Assembly (NCBI GenBank): GCA_024278655.1
Contig: JAJRSV010000477.1
Coordinates: 1 to 14,451, forward strand
Direction: 5' to 3'
Source of the DNA: Bacteroidota bacterium
GTDB taxonomy: Bacteria; Bacteroidota; Ignavibacteria; Ignavibacteriales; Ignavibacteriaceae
DNA length: 14,451 nucleotides
Shown: positions 6,354 to 14,144 of the stretch, one piece after another
How the letters are laid out: every line of letters begins with the position of its first letter
Numbering within the stretch: position 1 is the first letter of the stretch
The notes under the pieces: model-generated
Databases searched by the model: none
What the model saw: the letters and a program-made list of their open reading frames with translations, nothing else
Told to the model about the DNA's origin: nothing
Translations under genes and position numbers: made by a program

Positions 6354-7484
6354 ATGGAAGATAAAAAAGCCGATCTTGCCGGTCCGGGTATCGGCAGCTA
6401 CGAAGATCTCAAGCAGATTTTACCCGACGACTACGAGCCGCTGTTGAATAATAAAGAAACACAGCAGGCAATTACCGCAGTTAAAAATTATATCGAAGAA
6501 AACCTTTGCAAAGAACTTAACCTGATGCGGGTTGAGTGTCCGCTTATTGTAGATAAGTACAGCGGTATGAACGACCTGCTTGACAGGGACGGCTCGCGAA
6601 CCCCCGTAGAGTTTCACATCTCAAACGATTACGACCAGCACCCGATTGATGCACAGGTTGTACAAGCCGCAACCAAATGGAAAAGGTTTGCGCTTAAACA
6701 ATTCGGTATGAATGTGGGCGAAGGGCTTTATACCGATATGCGCGCCGTGCGTAAAGATTATTTCCTCGATCACGACCACAGTGCTTACGTTGATCAGTGG
6801 GATTGGGAAAGAGTAATCACCGAAGAAGACCGCAACCTCTATTTTCTGAAAGACATTGTAAAGAGAATCTGGAAAGTTATAAGAGGTGCCGGCAAATATG
6901 CGCAGGAACTTTTTCCGCAATTAAAGAATGATAAGTATCCGGATTTTCCGGAAGAACTAACATTCCTGCATGCAGAAGATATACTTGATATGTACCCGAA
7001 TATGCCGCGTAAAGCGAGAGAGACTGAAGTGCTTAAAAAATATCCGGCAATTTTTATAATCGGTATCGGCTGGACGCTTAAGGACGGCTACCCGCATGAA
7101 CTTCGTGCAGCGGATTACGACGACTGGGTAACGGAAACGGTTTCGGAAGACGGCAGACCGATGCATGGATTAAACGGCGATATTCTCGTCTGGAACCCAG
7201 TTACAAAAAGACGCCACGAGCTTACATCGATGGGAATTCGTGTTACTAAAGAAACGCTAAAGAAACAATTGGAGATAACCGGTCAGCTCGATTTTCTCGA
7301 AATGCCGTATCACCAAATGATACTCAATGATGAAATACCGCTAAGCATCGGTGGTGGAATCGGGCAATCGAGAACGTATATGTACCTGCTGCGTAAAGCG
7401 GCTTTGGGAGAATGCAGCGTGACCGTCTGGCCGCAGATATTAAGGGATATGTGTGCGGAAAAGAATATTCATTTACTGCAGTAA
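6354..7484 (+). CDS. asnA: Aspartate-ammonia ligase (AsnA-type asparagine synthetase)
   Basis: Makes asparagine from aspartate, ammonia and ATP, giving AMP and pyrophosphate, in the cytoplasm; the fold is that of class II aminoacyl-tRNA synthetases. Diagnostic stretches are KWKR (108-111), EGLYTDMRAVR (123-133), HSAYVDQWDWERV (142-154), DYDDW (254-258), HGLNGDILVWNPV (271-283), SMGIRV (292-297), IGGGIGQSR (332-340) and VWP (358-360). At 376 aa it exceeds the E. coli enzyme (330 aa), mainly through about 30 extra N-terminal residues; DYEPLLNNKETQQAI (26-40) resembles the N-terminus of Bacteroides/Lactobacillus-type AsnA. The segment corresponding to E. coli HSLAKWKR (His71-Ser72) reads QAATKWKR (Q104, A105), so two normally conserved positions differ while the lysine corresponding to Lys77 (K110) is kept. 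GGGAGAG at 6342-6348 supports the start. It is transcribed alone between two terminators. Confidence 0.93.
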   Translation: MEDKKADLAGPGIGSYEDLKQILPDDYEPLLNNKETQQAITAVKNYIEENLCKELNLMRVECPLIVDKYSGMNDLLDRDGSRTPVEFHISNDYDQHPIDAQVVQAATKWKRFALKQFGMNVGEGLYTDMRAVRKDYFLDHDHSAYVDQWDWERVITEEDRNLYFLKDIVKRIWKVIRGAGKYAQELFPQLKNDKYPDFPEELTFLHAEDILDMYPNMPRKARETEVLKKYPAIFIIGIGWTLKDGYPHELRAADYDDWVTETVSEDGRPMHGLNGDILVWNPVTKRRHELTSMGIRVTKETLKKQLEITGQLDFLEMPYHQMILNDEIPLSIGGGIGQSRTYMYLLRKAALGECSVTVWPQILRDMCAEKNIHLLQ

Positions 7485-7493
7485 ATGAATATT
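7464..7493. repeat. Perfect 30-bp palindrome spanning the asnA stop codon
   Basis: The 15-bp arm AATATTCATTTACTG (7464-7478) is followed immediately by its exact reverse complement (7479-7493), with no spacer. It covers the last codons of asnA (encoding NIHLLQ) and the stop. In mRNA it could form a long AT-rich hairpin at the 3' end; in DNA it is a potential cruciform or a binding site for a dimeric protein. A separate GC-rich terminator lies 14 bp further on. Confidence 0.7.
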
Positions 7494-7507
7494 AGCTTTA
7501 TAAAATA

Positions 7508-7541
7508 AACCCCCGCCAACTTATATTCTATGGCGGGGGTT
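7508..7541. terminator. Bidirectional terminator between convergent genes
   Basis: AACCCCCGCCA (7508-7518) and TGGCGGGGGTT (7531-7541) form a perfect 11-bp stem with a 12-nt loop. Plus-strand RNA ends in TTAAAAA, a weak T tract; minus-strand RNA continues with TTTATTTTAT, a better one. It lies between asnA (plus) and the secreted-protein gene (minus, stop at 7589), so it can end both transcripts. Confidence 0.8.
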
Positions 7542-7588
7542 AAAAATACTCGGCAAATAAATTCTAATTGCCGATAAAATTCACTCCG

Positions 7589-9466
7589 TTATTTCATCAA
7601 AATCATCTTCTTCGTGGAAGTGAAACTACCTGCTCTAACCGTATAGAAATAAATTCCGCTTGAAAGATTCCGGGCATTGAAATTTATTTCGTATGAACCG
7701 GCAGCCTTTTCTTCGTTAACAAGAGTAGCAACTTCTTTACCCAGCACATCATAAATAACAAGCTTTACAAATTCCGCTTGCGGAACCTGAAATTTAATAC
7801 TTGTAGAGGGGTTAAAAGGGTTCGGATAGTTTTGAGAAAGTTCGTAGGTAATCGGGAGTTCTTCGTTTACTGCTGAAGTTACAGGACCCGAGCAGCCGCT
7901 TACGCCGTAGGCATTAATTCCCAAAGGACCCTCGAATACAGCAAAGCAGCTATCAGTACCGGTTAACCGGTAACCGGCTCTGCCACCGTACACATCAGAG
8001 GGAAATATTCCTGCGCCACTCATTTCAACTTTCGGCGTTTGAACAAGGGAACCACTTAAATAACCACTTCTGTAAAAAAACATATTGTTCGGTGTGGCAG
8101 CATCTATCCAGCCGAATTTAAATTGCCCATCGATTCCTCTCAATCCTATAACATCTGTTTTAACGGTTACATTAGTCGATGCATCTATATAACCCTGTGT
8201 CCATGTACTGCCTCCATCAGTTGTAACTATATATCTTGGATCTGTGTCCGATGTATTCTGAAACATTCGCGTTGTAACGATACTACCACTTAGCTGATTG
8301 CTTCCACCGCTAAATGACATAATCGGTCGCATGGAGGTATAAGCCATACCAAAACTATTTGCTATATAAGGGACTGTTGCCATATAATCATCACTATAAG
8401 TCATATAGAGAGTACTATCAATTGAAGGATTAACTTCAAAAATAGAGGTTGTAATTACTATGTCAGTATTAATCGAGTCTAAGTAAGCCACATCCGATTT
8501 CAAAGTGCTGCCGCTTGGTGACGAAGAACCATGCCACCAGTAACCGCTGCCGTCGGAATTATTATTCCTATCATTAACAGTAGGTGTAGATGCATAAGGG
8601 TCTTCAATTGTAAAAGCTCTCGTAAATAAATGCCTGGTAGAAGCATCAATTACGGAATCCATCGTTGCAACAATATACACATAAGCATTGCTGGTATATC
8701 TGGGATAATCCGATACTATTCTTGTCCAGTATTGATCTGTATCATTGCTCTTGGGAAGATTTAAGTAGAAGAAAGAAGAGCCGTCTGTTTTATATCTTGT
8801 AACAAAACCCCAGGCAGCGCCGGTAAAATTATACCCGCCTGTTATGTAAATGTACCAATCGGTACCGTCGTTTAAAACTTCTATATCCAGGTCATCTGTT
8901 CTAAAATCGACAACTTGTGCACCGTAGTCAAATCCATTAAAATATGTCCAGTTCAAACCACCATCGTCAGAATAAAATATTCTTAAAGTATCTGTTGCGC
9001 CATCGGCATAGTGTGTTGTTGCCACCCATATTCTTCCGTCTGTATCCTGAGTAGTGGTTGCGGTTGCCCATATATTGCCGGGCGTAATTGTAGAAATATT
9101 AATTTCGTTCGGTGCATCACCCGGTAAGATGGATTCCGAAAGAGGAACGGCTTGAGGACCGAAATTAGGATCGGCTGCTTCGGAACCGATAAGGGCATTT
9201 ATTTCCCTTTGTAGTTCTCTCGATAAGTAGATGTCTCCATTCCTTCTTGCCTGATTGAGTTGTTTGGAGAGTTCCTTAACCTGCGCCATCTTCGTTTGAT
9301 CCTGCTGCGGCGGAATACTGGATGAATTACTAACATCGCCACCATCCGAATATTTCTGTATAATGACCTGCTCGGGACTCATGTTCTTTTCAGCAATTTG
9401 CCCTATACTTGTTCCCGCAAAGAGCATAAGTGAAAAGGTAAGTAAATAGTACTTATAGTACTTCAT
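7589..9466 (-). CDS. Secreted Asp-box (sialidase/BNR-like) protein with T9SS sorting domain
   Basis: The 625-aa protein is exported. It has a signal peptide (YLLTFSLMLFAGTSIGQ, about 7-23), then a polar helical segment likely to form a coiled coil (about 57-94). A long beta-rich body follows, with Asp-box motifs SDDGGLNW (166-173) and TTDGGSTW (415-422), as found in beta-propellers of sialidase-like proteins. The C-terminus (about 541-625) is a type IX secretion sorting domain: YELSQNYPNPFNPSTSIKF, VIYDVLGKEVATLVNE, LSSGIYFYTVRAG and a lysine-containing end (STKKMILMK). It should therefore cross the outer membrane and be attached to the surface or released. No catalytic residues for sialidase activity can be assigned; Asp-boxes are structural, so the ligand is unknown. 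CGGAG upstream of the ATG supports the start. It lies downstream of the peptidase gene on the same strand, 290 bp away. Confidence 0.88.
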   Translation of the reverse strand: MKYYKYYLLTFSLMLFAGTSIGQIAEKNMSPEQVIIQKYSDGGDVSNSSSIPPQQDQTKMAQVKELSKQLNQARRNGDIYLSRELQREINALIGSEAADPNFGPQAVPLSESILPGDAPNEINISTITPGNIWATATTTQDTDGRIWVATTHYADGATDTLRIFYSDDGGLNWTYFNGFDYGAQVVDFRTDDLDIEVLNDGTDWYIYITGGYNFTGAAWGFVTRYKTDGSSFFYLNLPKSNDTDQYWTRIVSDYPRYTSNAYVYIVATMDSVIDASTRHLFTRAFTIEDPYASTPTVNDRNNNSDGSGYWWHGSSSPSGSTLKSDVAYLDSINTDIVITTSIFEVNPSIDSTLYMTYSDDYMATVPYIANSFGMAYTSMRPIMSFSGGSNQLSGSIVTTRMFQNTSDTDPRYIVTTDGGSTWTQGYIDASTNVTVKTDVIGLRGIDGQFKFGWIDAATPNNMFFYRSGYLSGSLVQTPKVEMSGAGIFPSDVYGGRAGYRLTGTDSCFAVFEGPLGINAYGVSGCSGPVTSAVNEELPITYELSQNYPNPFNPSTSIKFQVPQAEFVKLVIYDVLGKEVATLVNEEKAAGSYEINFNARNLSSGIYFYTVRAGSFTSTKKMILMK

Positions 9467-9716
9467 AATAAAACTCCGATAAGTTTGTTAATATTGATTT
9501 TTTAAGATATTACAGTAACAAGGTAAGTAAAAAAGCAGGGATTACACTATCTTATCAAGCGTTTCGGTAAACAAAATCAATTTTGATTCTTAGAGTTTTA
9601 TGGTGGAAATAACAATATTATTATGTAACTTAAGCAGTGACCGGATATTCGGCTTCCCCCATCTTAAATTGCGGAATCAACAGCAAATTGCAGGCTGGCA
9701 AATACGGCTCGTCAAA

Positions 9717-9730
9717 ACAGACCGATCTGT
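9717..9730 (-). terminator. Weak candidate terminator after the peptidase gene
   Basis: On the minus strand ACAGA and TCTGT form a 5-bp stem with a TCGG loop, followed by TTTTGAC. It lies 26 bp after the peptidase stop. The stem is short, so termination here is uncertain. The rest of the 290-bp gap (9467-9756) holds no gene that I can support; it should contain the promoter of the secreted-protein gene. Confidence 0.3.
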
Positions 9731-9756
9731 CGAAATCAAAAAGTAAAACTCGAAAT

Positions 9757-11955
9757 TTATTCCTTATCAAACTCCTTATCAAAGAAGTACCTGAACCAAA
9801 ACCTCCACTTATTCCGCTGTGCGTGTATCCATTTCGGAAAACCGACGCCGTGTCTCGAATCGGGATAAAGCATCAACTCAAAATCTTTATCGAGATCGGT
9901 AAACTTATCGACCAACTGAAGAGTGTTTTGCATGTGCACGTTATCGTCCATTGTTCCGTGTGTTATTAGCAGTTTGCCTTTATACTTGTCTGCATGAGTC
10001 ATAGCCGAACCGAACTCGTATCCTTCGGGATTATCTTCCGGCGTGTCCATGTATCTTTCCGTATAAATGTCATCGTATAAACGCCAATCGGTAACGGGAT
10101 ATTCTGCAATGCCGTGTGTAAAATAATCGGCGCCGTAAGTTAGAGCAAAAGCGCTCATATAACCGCCGTAGCTTCCTCCATTAATTCCTATTTTTGTTGA
10201 ATCGACAAACGGCTGCTGCTTTAACCACTTTACGGCTTCGATGTAATCGTGCAATTCCCACTTACCGAGGTTTCTGTGCATCAACGCCATGCCCTTCTTG
10301 CCGAAGTGAGCCGAACCGCGGTGATCGACGGTAAAGTAGATTATTCCGTTCTGTGCAATAAAAAATCTGTTCAGGTATAATGAATAATTGTTTTTTACAT
10401 CTTTAACACCCGGACCCCCGTAAATAGAAAATATAACCGGGTATTTTTTTGTCCTGTCAAAATCCGGAGGCAAAACCCATTTGGCGGGAAGTTCGTAACC
10501 GTCTTCGGTGGGAATAAGAAACAGTTCGGTTTTTCCCAACTCGTAATCATCGTAAATTTCATTTTTACTGTCGGCAATTGCTCTTACCAAATCACCGTTC
10601 GAGTTAAACAGGTCAAGCTTGGGCGGTTGATTAATGCTGCTGTAAGAATCATAAAAATATTTTCCGTGAGGCGATACGGTTGTGGAATGCCATCCCCCGA
10701 TTGATGTATGCTGCTCGAAATCTCTGCCGTCTAACTTTACGCTGTACAAATGTTTCTCCAGCGAGTTGTGAACTGAACCTTCGAAATAAATCCGTTTGTT
10801 TTCTTCATCAACGAGTTTGATTTCTTCAACGGTCCAATCTCCCTCCGTTATCCTGTTAATTAATTTACCCTGCATATCGTAGTAATAAAGCTGCCGCCAT
10901 CCGCTTTTATCGGAACGCAGAATGAAGCCGCTGCCGTCTTTCAAAATGTAAAGGTCTTCAAAGAATTCAACCCAGCTTGGTTGAGTTTCAGTATAAACCA
11001 ACCGGGTGGTTCCGTTACCGGGGTTTGCAGCAAGTATCTGCAATGTGTCCTGTCCACGGTTCAGCACCTGATAGAAAAGTTCTTTACTGTCGGGAGTCCA
11101 GAACGACCAGGCGGTGTACTGATCTTTCGTGCTGTCTTCATCAACCCAAACTATTTTGCCGTTATCTAAATGTGCTATACCGAGTTTAACATCCGGGTTG
11201 GGGTCACCGGCTTTAGGGTAATGTTCCCATTCAAGTTTGCCGTGCACACCATCGGCACTGAACAAAGGAAACTCCGGAACGTTTGTTTCATCCGTGCGAA
11301 GGAATGCAATCATCTTGCTGTTTGGAGACCACCAGTACGCTTTGTAACGGGTAGCTCTGCCGAGTATTTCCTCCATATAAACCCACGATGCCCAGCCGTT
11401 GTAAACGTCTTCGGAGCCGTCGAATGTAAGCTGTGTTTCTTTTCCCGTTTCAATATCGATGACAAATAAGTTACGTCCTTTGGTAAAAGCAACTTTCTTT
11501 CCGTCGGGCGAAAGCGTAGGGTTGTTTTCTTTCTCATCGTTATCGGTAAGCTGCTTAAATTCATCTTTGCCGGTGGTGTAGGAATAAAGGTTATTATCTT
11601 CCGAGAACAGATAAACATTATAATCGCCGGTAACATCTTTATAGCTTGATGCATCCCATCCTTCCGGCAGTTTTTCATTTATCTTTGAAAAATCAACAAA
11701 AATTTCTTCCTCACCTGTTCCGGCATTCACTTTCATCAGGTAAGTATTTCCCTCTTTGCTTTTCTTTCGCAAATAATGATTATCATCAAGCCATCCCTTT
11801 AGCGAAGGAAGGCGCTGAACCAGTCTCGGTTGTGCGAACAAGTAAACCTGATCGAAGGTAAGCTTCTTTTCCTGTGCAAAGCTCATCAGGTGAAGTGTAA
11901 TGCCGTATAACATCACGAATAAAATGAAAAAGAACTTTTTAGATTTTAAATTCAT
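9757..11955 (-). CDS. Dipeptidyl peptidase IV-type prolyl oligopeptidase (family S9B)
   Basis: Removes N-terminal dipeptides, typically Xaa-Pro or Xaa-Ala, from peptides. The 732-aa precursor has an N-terminal signal peptide (lysines at 4-7, then FFFILFVMLYGITLHLMSFAQ to about 28), so it acts in the periplasm or at the surface. A beta-propeller domain (about 30-475) carries WVYMEEILGR (191-200); E195 and E196 match the Glu pair (E205/E206 in human DPP4) that holds the substrate N-terminus. The alpha/beta-hydrolase domain (about 478-732) has nucleophile S595 in GGSYGGYM, D670 in HGTMDDNVH and H702 in DSRHGVGF, a complete triad. IYGGPG (511-516) and DHRGSAHFGKKG (544-555) are also typical. The length fits the family. 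GGAGT before the ATG supports the start. The last residues repeat FDKE twice, encoded by a tandem 12-bp repeat. It is transcribed divergently from the transketolase. Confidence 0.95.
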   Translation of the reverse strand: MNLKSKKFFFILFVMLYGITLHLMSFAQEKKLTFDQVYLFAQPRLVQRLPSLKGWLDDNHYLRKKSKEGNTYLMKVNAGTGEEEIFVDFSKINEKLPEGWDASSYKDVTGDYNVYLFSEDNNLYSYTTGKDEFKQLTDNDEKENNPTLSPDGKKVAFTKGRNLFVIDIETGKETQLTFDGSEDVYNGWASWVYMEEILGRATRYKAYWWSPNSKMIAFLRTDETNVPEFPLFSADGVHGKLEWEHYPKAGDPNPDVKLGIAHLDNGKIVWVDEDSTKDQYTAWSFWTPDSKELFYQVLNRGQDTLQILAANPGNGTTRLVYTETQPSWVEFFEDLYILKDGSGFILRSDKSGWRQLYYYDMQGKLINRITEGDWTVEEIKLVDEENKRIYFEGSVHNSLEKHLYSVKLDGRDFEQHTSIGGWHSTTVSPHGKYFYDSYSSINQPPKLDLFNSNGDLVRAIADSKNEIYDDYELGKTELFLIPTEDGYELPAKWVLPPDFDRTKKYPVIFSIYGGPGVKDVKNNYSLYLNRFFIAQNGIIYFTVDHRGSAHFGKKGMALMHRNLGKWELHDYIEAVKWLKQQPFVDSTKIGINGGSYGGYMSAFALTYGADYFTHGIAEYPVTDWRLYDDIYTERYMDTPEDNPEGYEFGSAMTHADKYKGKLLITHGTMDDNVHMQNTLQLVDKFTDLDKDFELMLYPDSRHGVGFPKWIHAQRNKWRFWFRYFFDKEFDKE
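9761..9784. repeat. Tandem 12-bp repeat at the 3' end of the peptidase gene
   Basis: TCCTTATCAAAC at 9761-9772 is followed by TCCTTATCAAAG at 9773-9784, 11 of 12 bases identical. On the minus strand it encodes the doubled FDKE just before the stop codon. It looks like a small slippage duplication that lengthened the C-terminus by four residues. Confidence 0.6.
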
Positions 11956-12002
11956 TTCTTACTCCGGATTCTGCATAAAGTAAAAACCTTTATTATAAAT
12001 AT

Positions 12003-12026
12003 TTGTTAATCTCTATAATTAAACAA
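12003..12026. promoter_or_regulatory. Imperfect inverted repeat and TATAAT boxes in the divergent promoter region
   Basis: TTGTTAAT (12003-12010) and ATTAAACAA (12018-12026) are near-complementary arms with one extra base. A TATAAT reads on the plus strand at 12014-12019 (towards transketolase), and another on the minus strand at 11993-11998, 38 bp before the peptidase start. Good -35 boxes are not visible. The 176-bp gap (11956-12131) must hold promoters for both divergent genes; a shared operator is possible. Confidence 0.3.
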
Positions 12027-12040
12027 GTAAACGAGGGAAC

Positions 12041-12091
12041 ATGCCGGTTAAAAACTTCTTACATCAATTCGCATGCTTTTTAATATATTAG
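12041..12091 (+). CDS. Possible 16-codon leader ORF before transketolase
   Basis: GAGGGAAC precedes an ATG at 12041 that opens MPVKNFLHQFACFLIY and stops at 12091, 40 bp before the transketolase start. The ribosome site is better than the AGGA of the transketolase itself. The opening ATGCCGGTTAAA nearly repeats the transketolase opening ATGCCGGTAAAT. It has no run of one amino acid like those in classical attenuation peptides. It may be a translated leader, an old start region or chance. Confidence 0.25.
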   Translation: MPVKNFLHQFACFLIY

Positions 12092-12131
12092 CCGTAATAA
12101 TTTTAATTTTTCTTCATTCACAGGAAAACAT

Positions 12132-14144
12132 ATGCCGGTAAATGTCGATCAACTATCTATTAACACAATACGCTTTCTCGCGGTCGATGCGATTCAAAAA
12201 GCAAACTCGGGTCATCCCGGAATGCCGATGGGATGTGCACCGATTGCATACTCACTCTACACAAAATTTATGAAACACAATCCCGCAAATCCCAAATGGC
12301 TTAACAGGGACAGGTTTATTCTTTCAGCAGGACACGGAAGTATGCTGCTTTATTCCATCCTTCATCTTTGCGGATATGAAATCTCGATGGATGATATAAA
12401 AAACTTCAGGCAGTGGAAAAGTATAACGCCCGGTCATCCTGAGTTCGGATTAACTCCGGGTGTTGAAACCACAACCGGTCCGCTCGGACAGGGTTTTGCA
12501 AATGCAATCGGTATGGCAATAGCGCAGGAGTATCTCGGTTCGATGTTTAACAAGGATGATATAAAAATACTTGACCATTATATATACGGTATCTGCTCAG
12601 ACGGCGATTTGATGGAAGGCGTTTCGCACGAAGCTGCTTCGATAGCCGGACACCTAAAACTCGATAAAGTAATTTTCTTTTATGATGATAATAAGATAAC
12701 TATTGACGGCAGCACATCGCTTGCGTTCTCGGAAGATGTTGCAAAACGTTTTGCGGGTTACGGCTGGCAGGTGCTTAATGTTGATGACGTAAATGATCTT
12801 AATCAGATTGAAAGCGCGGTTAAAGAAGCACAAAGTGAAAACTCAAAACCAACATTGATAATTACAAAAACGCACATCGGTTACGGCAGTCCGAACAAAC
12901 AGGATACCGCTTCGGTGCATGGTTCGCCGTTGGGAGAAGAAGAAGTAAAACTAACAAAGAAAAATCTCGGCTGGCACGAAGATAAAACTTTCTTTGTACC
13001 CGATGAAGTTCGGACTCACTTTTCTTCCGTTAAAACTCGTGGTGAAAAAGCTGAAGAAGAATGGAACACTCTCTTTAATAAATATAAAGAAAAATATCCC
13101 GAAGATGCTGCACGGTTTCTTTCAGTAATGAGCGGTGATTCCGGTGATGAATGGAAATCGAAACTGCCTGAGTTTGATGCGGAAGAAAAATTAGCTACAC
13201 GTGCGGCTTCAGGAAAAGTGATAAACTCGGTTGCGGGTTCGCTGCCAACACTTATCGGCGGTTCAGCAGACCTGGCTCCTTCAAATAATACTCTGATTAA
13301 AGAAGCTGATGATTTCTCTGCTGATAACCGAAGCGGAAGGAATTTTCATTTCGGCATAAGAGAGCATGGAATGGCGAGCATTCTAAACGGGATGGCACTC
13401 TATGGAGGAGTTATTCCTTACGGTGGAACCTTCCTTGTCTTTTACGATTATCTTCGTCCGGCTTTACGCTTGGCATCTCTTTCCGGTGTGAAAGTAATTT
13501 ATGTGTTCACTCACGATAGCATTGGACTCGGCGAAGACGGACCCACACATCAGCCGGTTGAACATCTATCTTCGCTGCGGGCAATACCGAAAGTTGTAGT
13601 TATTCGTCCCGCCGACGCAAACGAAACGGTTGAAGCGTGGAAAGTAGCAATCGAGCATACCGGTAGTCCCGTTGCATTAATATTAACAAGACAAAAACTG
13701 CCTGTGCTCGACAGAACAAAGTTAGCATCCGCCGATAATCTTAATAAAGGCGCTTATGTTCTAAAGGACTGCGATGGCGACCCGGAATTAATTTTAATGG
13801 CTTCCGGTTCCGAAGCTTCAATCACGCTTGATGCGGCAGACAAGTTGAACGAAGAAGGAATTAAAACACGTGTAGTAAGCTTTCCGAGCTGGGGATTGTT
13901 CGAGCAGCAGGATGAAGAGTATAAAGAATCGGTGCTGCCTTCAAAAGTTAAAGCACGTGTTTCTGTTGAAGCAGGAGTTGCACAGGGATGGGAGAAATAT
14001 ACCGGCAGTTACGGTGCGTCGGTTAGCATCGAAACGTTCGGTGCATCAGCCCCGGCAAACGTATTATTCGAAAAGTACGGCTTTACAATAGAAAACATAA
14101 TTTCTGTCGCACATAAAACGCTAAAAAAAGTTGAGGAGGATTAA
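12132..14144 (+). CDS. tkt: Transketolase
   Basis: Moves two-carbon units from ketose to aldose phosphates in the non-oxidative pentose phosphate pathway, with thiamine diphosphate (TPP) and a divalent metal. At 670 aa it is a full-length single-chain enzyme. The TPP domain carries SGHPGMPMG (26-34), SAGHGSMLLY (65-74), TGPLGQG (115-121), the metal/diphosphate motif SDGDLMEGVSHEA (156-168) with N187 in YDDNKI, and H263 in VHGSPLG. The pyrimidine domain has FGIREHGM (407-414), where E411 is the conserved glutamate that activates the cofactor, and HDSIGLGEDGPTHQPVEHL (461-479) with H473. The C-terminal domain follows (about 535-670). AGGA at 12122-12125 precedes the ATG. The stop codon overlaps the next start by one base, so the next gene is translationally coupled. 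All catalytic residues that I checked are present. Confidence 0.97.
   Translation: MPVNVDQLSINTIRFLAVDAIQKANSGHPGMPMGCAPIAYSLYTKFMKHNPANPKWLNRDRFILSAGHGSMLLYSILHLCGYEISMDDIKNFRQWKSITPGHPEFGLTPGVETTTGPLGQGFANAIGMAIAQEYLGSMFNKDDIKILDHYIYGICSDGDLMEGVSHEAASIAGHLKLDKVIFFYDDNKITIDGSTSLAFSEDVAKRFAGYGWQVLNVDDVNDLNQIESAVKEAQSENSKPTLIITKTHIGYGSPNKQDTASVHGSPLGEEEVKLTKKNLGWHEDKTFFVPDEVRTHFSSVKTRGEKAEEEWNTLFNKYKEKYPEDAARFLSVMSGDSGDEWKSKLPEFDAEEKLATRAASGKVINSVAGSLPTLIGGSADLAPSNNTLIKEADDFSADNRSGRNFHFGIREHGMASILNGMALYGGVIPYGGTFLVFYDYLRPALRLASLSGVKVIYVFTHDSIGLGEDGPTHQPVEHLSSLRAIPKVVVIRPADANETVEAWKVAIEHTGSPVALILTRQKLPVLDRTKLASADNLNKGAYVLKDCDGDPELILMASGSEASITLDAADKLNEEGIKTRVVSFPSWGLFEQQDEEYKESVLPSKVKARVSVEAGVAQGWEKYTGSYGASVSIETFGASAPANVLFEKYGFTIENIISVAHKTLKKVEED

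Noticed and set aside
9572..9585. CAAAAT/ATTTTG inverted repeat upstream of the secreted-protein gene
   Set aside because: Short, AT-only apart from the ends, and expected by chance in such DNA; no promoter boxes line up with it.
9637..9969. 110-codon plus-strand open frame overlapping the end of the peptidase gene
   Set aside because: Mostly antisense to the certain peptidase reading frame, no ribosome site, no family likeness.
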